This document shows, piece by piece, positions 29,253 through 38,182 of a DNA stretch of 64,000 nucleotides. This DNA is from Pectobacterium aroidearum (GTDB lineage Bacteria > Pseudomonadota > Gammaproteobacteria > Enterobacterales > Enterobacteriaceae). Made by a program: the position numbers and the translations under genes. The stretch's first letter is position 1. Every line of letters starts with the position of its first letter. The notes below the pieces were generated by a model. It was not told the origin of the DNA, did not search any database, and saw only the letters and a list, made by a program, of their open reading frames with translations. Location: positions 4,278,001-4,342,000 of the forward strand of contig NZ_CP166097.1 in assembly GCF_041228105.1 (NCBI RefSeq). The letters are read 5' to 3'.

Positions 29253-30296
29253 TTACCGACGGCCTTTACCTGTGCGCGGCGGACGACCCACGGTGGCCTG
29301 ATACACTTTGAAGCGCCCGGTCTGCGCCAGCACTTCATGACTGCCAAATGCGGCATCTAACAGCGCGGGATACGGCAGGAAGGCGTTAGCGACGATGCGC
29401 AACTGCCCGCCAATCGGCAGATGGGTCACCGCGCCACGAATCAGCATTTCCGCGGCTTGCAGACTGGTCTGTAAGCCGTCGTGGAATGGCGGATTGGAGA
29501 CGATCATATCGAAGCGGCCATTAATGTCGGAATAGACGTTGCTCGCAATCACCTCGCCTTCCAACGCATTCGCCGCCAGCGTAGCTTTGCTGGACTCCAC
29601 CGCCGCCGCGCTGACATCGCTCAGCGTCAGACGGATTTTCGGCGACTGTTTCGCCAGTACCGATGCCAGCACGCCCGCACCGCAGGCGATATCCAGCACT
29701 TTGCCTTTCATGTGCGGCTCAAACGTAGACAGCAGCAGTCGACTGCCCGGATCCAGATCATCACGGCTGAAGACGCCCGGAAGCGTTTTGACGATCACGC
29801 CATCCGTCACATACTCATCCCACCAGTCATCCAGCGTGAAGCTGGACTGCTTATCAATTCGACCGTGGTAAAGCCCACAGCGACGCGCACTGTCGATTTT
29901 CACCAGCTCAACGAAGTCAGACAGCACGGTTTCGGCGCTGCGCACGCCGCTGCGGTTTTCCCCAACCACGAAGATTTCCGCGCCGACCGGCAGCAGGGAC
30001 AACAGATTACGCAGCTGGAATTCCGCTTCCTGTTTGCTTTTCGGCCAGTAATAAATCAGCGTGTCGCTATCCGCCACCAGCGCCGCATCCGCCACCAGAC
30101 CGAATTGCGCATTCTCGCCAAGCGGCTTTGTCATCTGCTGCCAGTGGTGATATTGGTTGCAATGGACACGCACTGACGCCGCCTCAAATTGCGCAGGCAG
30201 GGTATCCTGCAAATCACCGGCAAACAGAACGCGGCGTGAGAGAAATTCATCGCTATGGCGCAGTATAACTTCACTGGCGGGGGTTAATGCGGACAT
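29253..30296 (-). CDS. rsmC: RsmC, 16S rRNA m2G1207 methyltransferase
   Basis: A 347-residue protein with an inactive N-terminal methyltransferase-like half and a catalytic C-terminal half (SAM motif [13 protein letters not shown], about residues 199-211; catalytic NPPFHDG, about 270). The start [18 protein letters not shown] matches enterobacterial RsmC. It methylates G1207 in 16S rRNA of the 30S subunit. It is divergent from holD-rimI, as in E. coli. Confidence 0.95.
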   Translation of the reverse strand: MSALTPASEVILRHSDEFLSRRVLFAGDLQDTLPAQFEAASVRVHCNQYHHWQQMTKPLGENAQFGLVADAALVADSDTLIYYWPKSKQEAEFQLRNLLSLLPVGAEIFVVGENRSGVRSAETVLSDFVELVKIDSARRCGLYHGRIDKQSSFTLDDWWDEYVTDGVIVKTLPGVFSRDDLDPGSRLLLSTFEPHMKGKVLDIACGAGVLASVLAKQSPKIRLTLSDVSAAAVESSKATLAANALEGEVIASNVYSDINGRFDMIVSNPPFHDGLQTSLQAAEMLIRGAVTHLPIGGQLRIVANAFLPYPALLDAAFGSHEVLAQTGRFKVYQATVGRPPRTGKGRR

Positions 30297-30455
30297 CAGG
30301 CTACGGCTCCTTAATCATTGAGCGGGGGATTATATACGCTTCGTTCCCGAAGTTGCAGCGCGCAGAGGAAATAACCGCGCCGACATTGGCGCAGCCTGAC
30401 GGGGTTTGTTAGCATAGGCACGACGCATTTTCTCGCCCGCCAGACAGGATAACGC

Positions 30456-30869
30456 ATGGAATCAAGACGTGACAGGCTGCTACAGCAACTGGGAATTACG
30501 CAGTGGACGCTGCGTCGCCCGACGGTGCTGCAAGGCGAAATCGCCGTCAGTCTGCCCGCACAGGTGCGTCTGGTGATCGTCTCCGCCGAGCCGCTGGCCG
30601 ATGATGAACCGCTGTTGGCCGATGTCCTGCACAGTCTGGCGCTGACTCCTTCACAAGCCTATCGCCTGACGCCGCAGCAGATCGAGATGCTGCCCGCCGA
30701 CGTACGCTGCCATAGCTGGCGGTTGGGTATTGAAGAGCCGATTGCGCTACAGGGCGTTCAGCTTTCCAGCCCTCTGCTTTCCGAACTTTATCAAAATGCC
30801 GACGCCAAACGGGCGCTGTGGCAACAGATCTGTGAACATGAACACGATATCTTCTCTGACGCCAGCTGA
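30456..30869 (+). CDS. holD: HolD, DNA polymerase III psi subunit
   Basis: A 137-residue protein aligning with E. coli HolD (SRRDRLLQQLGITQWTLRRP, CHSWRLGIEEPI, ALWQQICEHEHD). Psi links the clamp loader to the chi subunit and so to SSB. It overlaps rimI by 32 bp. Confidence 0.93.
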   Translation: MESRRDRLLQQLGITQWTLRRPTVLQGEIAVSLPAQVRLVIVSAEPLADDEPLLADVLHSLALTPSQAYRLTPQQIEMLPADVRCHSWRLGIEEPIALQGVQLSSPLLSELYQNADAKRALWQQICEHEHDIFSDAS

Positions 30870-31281
30870 TCTGGCGCAAGCCTTTAAAATTGAACAGGCC
30901 AGCCATGCCTTCCCGTGGACGGAAAAAACGTTTGTCAGCAATCAGGGAGAACGTTATTTCAACATCAAACTGAACCATGACGGTCAGCTTGCCGCTTACG
31001 CCATTACCCAGGTCGTGCTGGATGAAGCGACATTGTTCAATATCGCCGTACACCCCGATCACCAACGTCAGGGGTTGGGCCGCCAACTGTTGGAACACCT
31101 GATCGACGAAATGGAGCGACGCGGTATTCTGACTCTATGGCTGGAGGTCCGTGAGTCAAACGCACGCGCCATCGCGCTTTATGAAAGTCTGGGGTTCAAC
31201 GAAGTCTCCGTGCGCCGTGATTATTACCCTACGGCACAAGGTAGAGAAGACGCGATTCTCATGGCGCTGCCGCTCGGCTAA
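30838..31281 (+). CDS. rimI: RimI, ribosomal protein S18 N-acetyltransferase
   Basis: A 147-residue GNAT enzyme starting MNTISSLTPADL, nearly the same N-terminus as E. coli RimI. The acetyl-CoA motif is HPDHQRQGLGRQLLEHLI (about residues 72-89), followed by ESNARAIALYESLGF. It acetylates the N-terminus of S18. The start lies inside the end of holD, a conserved overlap implying translational coupling. Confidence 0.95.
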   Translation: MNTISSLTPADLAQAFKIEQASHAFPWTEKTFVSNQGERYFNIKLNHDGQLAAYAITQVVLDEATLFNIAVHPDHQRQGLGRQLLEHLIDEMERRGILTLWLEVRESNARAIALYESLGFNEVSVRRDYYPTAQGREDAILMALPLG

Positions 31282-31482
31282 TCTCTTTATCTATACTCCT
31301 CGCGGCAAGGCGGGTGCCATAATGTGCGCCCCGTCCCGCTCTGCCTTTTTTCCTGCCAGAAAAATCCTCGCAACGTGATCGCTACAAATAAAACATTGTT
31401 TCTTTTTTATCATAATGACATTCCATTTCATGTTTCTGGTTTACAGGCATGCATGGTTTATCCGTTATCAACGAGGAATAAT

Positions 31483-31962
31483 ATGAAAAAATACACTCTG
31501 GCTACGACGCTTCTGTGCGGCTTATTCTCTCTTTCCGCTTACGCGGTACAAATAACGGCGGTGACAGCCTCCGCTTATGATTCAGACAAGGGCCACAAAC
31601 CGGCCAACATTGCCGATGGCGACGTAAAAACGCGCTGGGCGGCAAATGGTGAGAGCTGGGTTCAGTTAGAACTGGATAAAGAACAATCGGTTGAGAACTT
31701 TGTTCTTGTTCCTTTCAAAGCGGACGAGCGCAAACTGAAGTTCTCCGTCTCCTACTCCACCGACGGTAAAACCTGGAAAAAGCTGGCTGACAATCTGGTC
31801 ACCTCCAGCAATGCCAAAGACGGTGAAAAATTCACTTTCCCTGCCGTTAAAGCCAAGTTCTTCAAACTGGATACGTTTGGCACCGATGTAAACAAATGGA
31901 GCGCGATCAACGAGATCAGCTTTAACAGTGCCGCGCAGGTTCCTGCTCAGGCCATTAAGTAA
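31483..31962 (+). CDS. Secreted single-domain discoidin (F5/8 type C) protein
   Basis: A 159-residue protein with a signal peptide (MKKYTLATTLLCGLFSLSAYA|V). The mature protein is one F5/8 type C/CBM32-like beta-sandwich: ITAVTASAYDSDKGHKPANIADGD, TRWAANGESWVQLELDK, KLKFSVSYSTDGKTWKKL, and the closing KWSAINEISF. Such domains bind carbohydrates or phospholipids. No catalytic domain is attached. AGGAATAAT precedes the ATG. In a plant-associated bacterium a role in binding host cell-wall sugar is plausible but unproven. The gene is followed by its own terminator. Confidence 0.82.
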   Translation: MKKYTLATTLLCGLFSLSAYAVQITAVTASAYDSDKGHKPANIADGDVKTRWAANGESWVQLELDKEQSVENFVLVPFKADERKLKFSVSYSTDGKTWKKLADNLVTSSNAKDGEKFTFPAVKAKFFKLDTFGTDVNKWSAINEISFNSAAQVPAQAIK

Positions 31963-32021
31963 CATTGTCGGCTGGCCTAGAGCCTGGGTCTCATACTGGC
32001 CAGTTAAGAGAATATGTTGGT

Positions 32022-32056
32022 AAAAGCTGCTATTTCATTATGCGATAGCAGCTTTT
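32022..32056 (+). terminator. Rho-independent terminator of the discoidin gene
   Basis: Perfect 12-bp stem AAAAGCTGCTAT / ATAGCAGCTTTT with an 11-nt loop; the 3' arm runs into TTTTTT. It lies 60 bp after the discoidin stop. Confidence 0.88.
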
Positions 32057-32101
32057 TTGCTTAGTTGGGAGCTAGCAGTGTGAAACGGTATTGCATCACA
32101 A

Positions 32102-32491
32102 TCATAATATCTCCTCCGACAACATTTGCCCGTTGCTGAAACTCCATTCATCGGCAGTGTTGAACTGGATTATCACCATCACATTATCTGGATGAATATT
32201 CAGCACGCCATGCAGTCGCTCGATTAGCATGCGGAAGAAGTTTCGCTTTTGCTCACGGGTTCTGGGTTTTCCCGCAAAAATATGGAACAGAATAAAATCG
32301 TCGCTACGTCCGCCACTTTTATAATGTCTGTCAAATATGCGCTGGCCGGCTGGCAGCGTTTCAAATATCTGAAAACGATCGGCAGGCGGGACAGCAAACT
32401 CACCTATCAGGCTTTGTTGCAGAATATCGGAGATCTGACTTATCTGTACGTCACTATAACCCTGACGCAGGGTGATACGGGTGAAAGGCAT
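32102..32491 (-). CDS. Tautomerase-superfamily protein
   Basis: A 129-residue protein starting MPFTRITLRQGY. The Pro directly after the initiator Met is the catalytic base of 4-oxalocrotonate tautomerase-type enzymes, and the length fits the fused (MSAD-like, tautomerase_2) type. A strong GGAGGAATAAGGAA precedes the start. Its start is 4 bp from the stop of the upstream CMD-family gene, so the two are one operon. The substrate is unknown; an enol/keto isomerisation or dehalogenation-like reaction is a family-based guess. Confidence 0.8.
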   Translation of the reverse strand: MPFTRITLRQGYSDVQISQISDILQQSLIGEFAVPPADRFQIFETLPAGQRIFDRHYKSGGRSDDFILFHIFAGKPRTREQKRNFFRMLIERLHGVLNIHPDNVMVIIQFNTADEWSFSNGQMLSEEIL

Positions 32492-32495
32492 TTCC

Positions 32496-32795
32496 TTATT
32501 CCTCCAAACAACCGAGGGCGGAAACTGCGGCTGGCCAGCCTGCGTAAAATGCCAGATGAGTGAAAACCTCAACGATTTCTTCACGGGTTAACCCATTTTG
32601 CTGTGCGAAGTTGATATGCCAAGGAAGCTGCTGAACGCGCCCTTGCGCCGTCAGGGCACCCAGTGTGATCAGGCTACGCTCGCGCGGGGAAAGCGTTTCA
32701 CGTTTCCAAATATCATTAAACAGTGTGTCTATGCTCAGTTCGGCCAGTTTCGGTGCGACGCGGGCCAACGTTTCACGATCAAGCGATTTCGCCAT
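32496..32795 (-). CDS. Carboxymuconolactone decarboxylase-family protein
   Basis: A 99-residue all-helical protein of the CMD/AhpD superfamily (LTLGALTAQGRVQQLPWHINFAQQNGLTREEIVEVFTHLAFYAGWPAAVSAL). It lacks the CxxC of AhpD, so peroxidase activity is unlikely; it resembles gamma-CMD-like proteins. GGAG precedes the ATG. First gene of a two-gene operon with the tautomerase, divergent from a LysR gene. Confidence 0.82.
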   Translation of the reverse strand: MAKSLDRETLARVAPKLAELSIDTLFNDIWKRETLSPRERSLITLGALTAQGRVQQLPWHINFAQQNGLTREEIVEVFTHLAFYAGWPAAVSALGCLEE

Positions 32796-32895
32796 GGTAT
32801 TTTCTCCGTATTGACAGTAGATCAATTCTGGCGCGATAGTTTCATCCCGAAAATCAAATTATTTTCAAACAACCATCCCGAATTTCAGGACGATA

Positions 32896-33792
32896 ATGGA
32901 CAAACTTTCACTGACGCTTGACCTCGATGCGCTACGCAGTTTTGTGACAGGTATGGAGTACGGCAGCTTTGCACTGGCTGCGACACGACTTTGCCGCTCA
33001 ACCTCGGCGATAAGCGCTCAACTAAAAAAGTTGGAACAACAGTGCGGTGCCAAACTGGTGGTAAAGCAGGGCCGTCACTTGGTGTTGACCCATACAGGCG
33101 AGATATTGATAGGCTATGCCCGTCGTCTGTTGGCACTGAATGATGAGGCGCAGCGAGCGGTGAAAGGTGAACTATTGCAGGGGGAAATCCGCATTGGCAT
33201 GCAGGAAGATTTTGGCGAATCGCTGATGCCTGGTATTTTGGGCGAGTTCAAACGCCACCATCCGGGGCTGCGGATTATTGCGCGAATAGATCGTAACCAG
33301 GCGCTGCTCACCGCGCTTGATAACAACGCACTTGATATGGCACTACTGTGGCAGCCGGAGAACACCACGCGTGAAGGCCGATTGATCGACCAGTGCCAGC
33401 TGGAGTGGATAAAGCATCCAGATTTAGACATCAAGACACTATTGGCACAGGGGGACCCCTTGCCGTTAGTGATGCTTGAAAGCCCGTGCCTGATGCGTTC
33501 ACGTGCCACAACCTGCTTAGACCGGGCTGGTATAGCGTGGAAAGTGGTGTTTATCAGCCATAGCCTGAGCGGTATCTGGGCAGCAGTGCAGGCCGGACTG
33601 GGTATTACCGTGCGTACGCGTATCGGGATACCCAACAATCTCCACATAATGGGGAATATTTTACCCTCACCAGGGACTCTCGGCATTAGGCTGGAGCAAA
33701 GGACTGAGAATCAAGCCGTTCACAACGTGCAGGCAGTTTTGGGACAGTTGATGGAAAAAGCGCTGTTAAATTTGAAGCTTGAGTCGCCATGA
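32896..33792 (+). CDS. LysR-family regulator divergent from the CMD/tautomerase operon
   Basis: A 298-residue LysR-type protein (LDLDALRSFVTGMEYGSFALAATRL, RSTSAISAQLKKLEQQCG). The effector domain contains the usual GEIRIGMQEDFGE segment at about residue 95. The 100-bp divergent gap with the CMD-family gene suggests it controls that operon. It stands 181 bp upstream of the FecI-like gene but is unlikely to belong to the iron module. Confidence 0.86.
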   Translation: MDKLSLTLDLDALRSFVTGMEYGSFALAATRLCRSTSAISAQLKKLEQQCGAKLVVKQGRHLVLTHTGEILIGYARRLLALNDEAQRAVKGELLQGEIRIGMQEDFGESLMPGILGEFKRHHPGLRIIARIDRNQALLTALDNNALDMALLWQPENTTREGRLIDQCQLEWIKHPDLDIKTLLAQGDPLPLVMLESPCLMRSRATTCLDRAGIAWKVVFISHSLSGIWAAVQAGLGITVRTRIGIPNNLHIMGNILPSPGTLGIRLEQRTENQAVHNVQAVLGQLMEKALLNLKLESP

Positions 33793-33900
33793 TCAACCTA
33801 AAGGTCAGTCTCCCACTGATTTTACTTAAACGCCCCCTGATAGTCGTACGCGGGTGGGATATTTTCCCTCCATCATCGGTACCCACATTTTCCTTAGCGT

Positions 33901-33919
33901 TGAAATAAAAATCATTCTC
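33901..33919 (+). promoter_or_regulatory. Candidate Fur box upstream of the FecI-like sigma gene
   Basis: The 19 bp beginning TGAAATAAAA and ending ATCATTCTC match the Fur consensus in 13 of 19 positions by my count; the right half AATCATTCTC is good. It lies 55 bp before the sigma-factor start, where iron repression of fecI-type genes is normally placed. Confidence 0.6.
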
Positions 33920-33973
33920 AACTAAGATGCGCCTGAAATTTGACCTCCTATCGTTCCGGTTCAGGCACCAGAC

Positions 33974-34516
33974 ATGTCATCAGCCAATATTGATACCTCA
34001 GCAGATATGCATCAGCTCTATTGCCAGCATCATGGCTGGTTGCAGGGGCTATTACGCAAACGGCTGGGGAATCTGTGTGATGCAGCAGATCTGGCGCAGG
34101 ATGTCTTTGTACGGCTCTTGCTGAAGCCACGTCAGTTCGACAGCCACGCGGGTGCGCGGGCTTATCTGAGCGTGATGGCGCAAGGCATGTGCGTCGATCT
34201 CTGGCGCAAGCGGGAAATCGAGCGCGTCTGGCTCGCCTCGCTCGCCGAACAGCCGGAGCCGGTTGCCCTGTCAGCGGAAGACAGCAATATCATTCTCGAA
34301 ACCCTGTATCAGGTCGATGCCATGTTGCGTGCGTTGCCCGAGAAGGTGCGTGCCGCTTTTATCATGGCGCAGGTACAGGGACGCCCCTATCGGGACATTG
34401 CCGAGGCGCTGGGCGTTTCCGAACGCATGGTGAAAAAATACATGGCGCAAGCCATGCTGCATTGTGTGCTGCTGGAAGCGGAGATAGACGCGGACGGTCA
34501 GGACGCTCGTCCATGA
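33974..34516 (+). CDS. FecI-like ECF sigma factor
   Basis: A 180-residue ECF sigma factor. Region 2 is HQLYCQHHGWLQGLLRKRLG...AADLAQDVFVRLL (about residues 12-50), and region 4 is LPEKVRAAFIMAQVQGRPYRDIAEALGVSERMVKKYMAQAM (about 120-160). This is the iron-starvation FecI/FpvI/FoxI subfamily. Its stop overlaps the start of the FecR-like gene (ATGA). It is expected to direct transcription of the TonB-dependent receptor downstream. Confidence 0.92.
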   Translation: MSSANIDTSADMHQLYCQHHGWLQGLLRKRLGNLCDAADLAQDVFVRLLLKPRQFDSHAGARAYLSVMAQGMCVDLWRKREIERVWLASLAEQPEPVALSAEDSNIILETLYQVDAMLRALPEKVRAAFIMAQVQGRPYRDIAEALGVSERMVKKYMAQAMLHCVLLEAEIDADGQDARP

Positions 34517-35490
34517 ATAACCCCAGCCTGAACAAACCCAGCTTTATTGCCTTGCAGCAGGCGTCACAGTGGTACGCCCAGCTGTGCGATCGGGAACCTG
34601 GCGATGAGCACTACCACCACTGGCAGCGCTGGATGGACGAAAGCGAGGAACACCGCCATGCCTGGGAGTTTGTGCTCACGGTCAGCCAGCGTTTCCAGCC
34701 GCTGCGTGGCGATGGCCAACAACCCGCGCTGGATACGTTGCTGCACAAACCTGCGTCGATGACACGTCGTCGCGCGCTCAAACTCGCTGCGCTGCTCAGC
34801 ACCGGCACACTCCTCTCCTGGCTGACTTACCGCCACACGCCGCTAAAAGACTCGCTGCTGGCGATGACGGCCGATCATCACAGCGCGGTAGGAGAAATCA
34901 AATCGCTGACGTTACCGGACAATACCCGGCTGTGGCTGAATACCGCCAGCGCGATTGATATCCGCTACAGCGACCAGCGGCGGGAAATCGCCCTGCTGGC
35001 CGGGGACATTCTGATTGAGACCGCTGCCGACGCGCGACCTTTCTTTGTCACCACCGCACAAGGGCGCATGCAGGCACTGGGCACGCGTTTTAGCGTCGCG
35101 CAAGAACCGGAGGCCACCACGCTGACCGTTTACCAACATGCGGTCGATGCCAGCGCCAGATACGCCTCTGCCGCGCGTCGGGTTAACGCTGGCTACCATC
35201 TGCGCTTCAATGCCGACGGTCAGGGTAGCATTTTGCCCAATCAGCAGAACGATGCCGACTGGTCACACGGCAGGCTACAGGCGGACAACATGCCGCTGGG
35301 AGAGGTTGTGGCGCAGCTGTCTCGCTATCGTCATGGCTATCTGGCGTGCCAACCCGCCATTGCCGATTTACGCGTGATGGGCACCTTCCCCTTAACCGAT
35401 ACCGACATGGCGCTGAACATGCTGGCGCAAGCCTTCCCGGTTCGCATCCATCGCCGTTTTCCGTGGTGGGTGACAGTCGAACCGCGCTGA
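34513..35490 (+). CDS. FecR-like anti-sigma/sigma regulator
   Basis: A 325-residue protein with an N-terminal cytoplasmic domain (DUF4880: ASQWYAQLCDREPGDEHYHHWQRWMDESEEHRHAWEFV), one membrane segment at about residues 90-105 (ALKLAALLSTGTLLSWLTY), and a periplasmic FecR domain (SLTLPDNTRLWLNTASAIDIRYSDQRREIALLAGDILIE). It has a four-base overlap with the sigma gene. FecR proteins read the state of the outer-membrane receptor and control the partner sigma factor. Confidence 0.92.
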   Translation: MNNPSLNKPSFIALQQASQWYAQLCDREPGDEHYHHWQRWMDESEEHRHAWEFVLTVSQRFQPLRGDGQQPALDTLLHKPASMTRRRALKLAALLSTGTLLSWLTYRHTPLKDSLLAMTADHHSAVGEIKSLTLPDNTRLWLNTASAIDIRYSDQRREIALLAGDILIETAADARPFFVTTAQGRMQALGTRFSVAQEPEATTLTVYQHAVDASARYASAARRVNAGYHLRFNADGQGSILPNQQNDADWSHGRLQADNMPLGEVVAQLSRYRHGYLACQPAIADLRVMGTFPLTDTDMALNMLAQAFPVRIHRRFPWWVTVEPR

Positions 35491-35638
35491 TATCGTCCGC
35501 ATAACCGTCCCCACTTTCCGGATACTGCTTTTTAGGGGACAGATAAAAAATTTTCTCTTTTGAGTTCCCCTTTTCCTGCTGTCGTTCGATTCACAGTAAA
35601 ACCACCAATTTTTACTCTGGGTCAGAAGGCGAATTTTC

Positions 35639-38134
35639 ATGGCATTGATTCCATTTTTCTCAACACAGCGCACTCCTTCCAAACTGGCGATTGCCGTTCA
35701 TCTGCTACTGTGCGGCGCACCGCTTTTCGCGCATTCCACCGTAACCGCCGCAGAAACAGCAGTCGTGGCGGCAACCAAAACCTACGCAATCCCCGCCGGA
35801 CCGCTTAACCAGCAGCTAAACCAGTTTGCCGCCCAGTCGGGCGTTTATCTGGTCGGCGATGCACAGTTGGCGACAGGAAAAACCGGGCCGTCCCTGCAAG
35901 GGAATTACAGCGTCGATGGCGGGTTTTCGGCTCTGCTAGCCGGAAGCGGACTTCAGGTGATTCCGCAGCCTAACGGCGCCTGGCGCTTACAGAGAATACC
36001 GCAGGAAGATGAGATGCTGGTCGTAGCGGGGGTCAATCGCAACGGCGTGACCGAAGGCACTCAGTCCTACACCACGCGCAGCATGAACACCGCGACACAG
36101 CTGAACCTGTCGCCGCGAGAAACGCCGCAGTCGGTGAGCGTCGTGACACGCCAGCGTATGGACGATCAGAATATGACCTCGCTGGATGAGGCCATGAAGC
36201 AAACCACCGGCATTAACGTGGTCAATCAGAACAGCTATCAGGTGAAATACGAATCACGCGCCTTCGTGATGGATAATATCAAGGAAGACGGCGTTAACTT
36301 CTCCAGCCAGAACAGCGTCTCCAACATGGGCGCGGTTCAGTCCTCCAGTGAATCGCCCGATCTGGCGATCTATGACCGCGTGGAGATCCTGCGCGGGGCG
36401 TCCGGTCTGTCACAAGGGAATGGCGAGCCGGGCGGCACCGTTAATCTGGTGCGCAAGCAGCCGACTCACAACTTTCAGGCCTCCGGCAGCGTTGGCGCGG
36501 GCAGTTGGGATAATTACCGCAGTGAACTCGATGTCTCTGGGCCGCTGAACGACGATGCCAGCCTGCGCGGCCGTCTCGTTGGCGTTTATCAGGATAAACA
36601 AAGCTTTAAAGATTACGAACACAGTGAAAGAAAGGTGCTGTTCGGTACGCTGGCCTACGACCTGACGCCGTCCACCACGGTAACTGGGGGCATCAACTGG
36701 CAAAAAACCCGAGGCGTGCCTGATGTGTATGGCGTCCCGTTCGCCACCGATAAAAGCAGCCTGAACCTGCCACGATCCACCTATCTGGGCGCAAGCTGGA
36801 ACCGCATCGAATTTGAAAAAATTAACCCGTTTGTCGAACTGGAACACCACTTCGATAATGACTGGACGCTGAAAACCGCGCTGAACTATATCCATTCCCG
36901 CGCGGCAAGTAGCTATATCGGTATCATAAACGGTACAAGCGGCGTGAATCCGGCAACGGGAAACTCGGTGCTGAACAATAACCTGCGCTACGACAATAAG
37001 GCCGAACAGTGGGGCTACAACCTGAGCCTGAACGGTCAGTTCGAGCTGTTGGGGCGCAGTCACGAACTGGTGGTGGGCGGTGATTATCAGAAAGAGAACT
37101 TCGATAACAACCACATCCGCATTAACAACACCAGCACCGTGAACATTTTTAACTGGCAGCCCAATTCGCTGGCAGAACCGGACTGGTCAAATACGAGTCT
37201 CTACAACAACCACTATAACGACCGCTTTAATCTGTATCAGCGCGGCGCGTTTGCCACGGCCAGATTAGAACTGGCCGATGACTGGAAGCTGATTCTGGGC
37301 GGCCGCTACAGCGCCTACAGCTATGATGAGTATTTCACTAACCATCTCCGTAATACGTCCTCACTCAGCAGCCTGCATGCCAGCAATGAGTTTGTACCTT
37401 ACGGCGGCCTGCTGTGGGACTTCGCCGATAACTACACCTGGTACCTGAGCTACGCCGAAATCTACAAGCCACAGAGCGAAAAAGACCGCAACGGCAACCT
37501 GCTGCCCGCCATTACCGGCACCAACTATGAAACCGGCATAAAGGGCGAGTTCTTTGATGGCGATCTGAATACCTCGTTGGCCCTGTTCCGCATCATTCAG
37601 GAAAATCGGGCAATGACCGTCGCAAATAGCTCGGTTTGCCTGATCGGCACAAGTTGCTCACAGCCCGAAGGCAAGGTACAAAGCCAGGGGGTAGAACTGG
37701 ATGTCACGGGGAAACTGGCTGAAGGCTGGCAGGTTCAGACGGGTTATACCCTGACCAACAGTAAATATCTTGAAGGCAGCGCGAGTGAAAGAGCCGCGCA
37801 GTTTAGCCCGCGTACGCCAAAGCACATGTTCAAGCTCTACACCTCATACAATCTGCCGGGTGAACTGAACCAATGGACGATTGGCGCGGGTATGACGGCA
37901 CAAACTGAGACGCAAACCTATCCAAACCGCACTTTTGGCCTGTCTCAGGGCGGCTATACGCTGTTTAACGCCAATGTCCGCTATCAGTACAGCAAGAACC
38001 TGAGCTTCAATCTGGTGGGCAATAATCTGACGGATAAAACCTACTTCTTAAACCTGAACAACCGCCATCTTAGCGGCAACAACTATTACGGCGATCCGCG
38101 TAATTTCATGTTGACCGCGAAGTGGAATTTCTAA
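35639..38134 (+). CDS. TonB-dependent siderophore transducer with STN signalling domain
   Basis: An 831-residue outer-membrane receptor. In order: an N-terminal export signal (to about residue 38), an STN domain (about 45-115: YAIPAGPLNQQLNQFAAQSGVYLV), a TonB-box-like DEMLVVAG (about 122), the plug (RETPQSVSVVTRQRMDDQ, VEILRGASGLSQGNGEPGGTVNLV) and a 22-strand barrel ending in an aromatic residue (KWNF). The STN domain marks it as a signal transducer of the FpvA/FoxA/FecA kind that works with the adjacent sigma/FecR pair. The ligand is probably a ferric siderophore, perhaps a xenosiderophore, since no siderophore synthesis genes are nearby. Confidence 0.93.
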   Translation: MALIPFFSTQRTPSKLAIAVHLLLCGAPLFAHSTVTAAETAVVAATKTYAIPAGPLNQQLNQFAAQSGVYLVGDAQLATGKTGPSLQGNYSVDGGFSALLAGSGLQVIPQPNGAWRLQRIPQEDEMLVVAGVNRNGVTEGTQSYTTRSMNTATQLNLSPRETPQSVSVVTRQRMDDQNMTSLDEAMKQTTGINVVNQNSYQVKYESRAFVMDNIKEDGVNFSSQNSVSNMGAVQSSSESPDLAIYDRVEILRGASGLSQGNGEPGGTVNLVRKQPTHNFQASGSVGAGSWDNYRSELDVSGPLNDDASLRGRLVGVYQDKQSFKDYEHSERKVLFGTLAYDLTPSTTVTGGINWQKTRGVPDVYGVPFATDKSSLNLPRSTYLGASWNRIEFEKINPFVELEHHFDNDWTLKTALNYIHSRAASSYIGIINGTSGVNPATGNSVLNNNLRYDNKAEQWGYNLSLNGQFELLGRSHELVVGGDYQKENFDNNHIRINNTSTVNIFNWQPNSLAEPDWSNTSLYNNHYNDRFNLYQRGAFATARLELADDWKLILGGRYSAYSYDEYFTNHLRNTSSLSSLHASNEFVPYGGLLWDFADNYTWYLSYAEIYKPQSEKDRNGNLLPAITGTNYETGIKGEFFDGDLNTSLALFRIIQENRAMTVANSSVCLIGTSCSQPEGKVQSQGVELDVTGKLAEGWQVQTGYTLTNSKYLEGSASERAAQFSPRTPKHMFKLYTSYNLPGELNQWTIGAGMTAQTETQTYPNRTFGLSQGGYTLFNANVRYQYSKNLSFNLVGNNLTDKTYFLNLNNRHLSGNNYYGDPRNFMLTAKWNF

Positions 38135-38182
38135 GCGTCTGCGCCTGCCAGCCTCTGCTGGCAGGCCATCGCTCACCCCATT

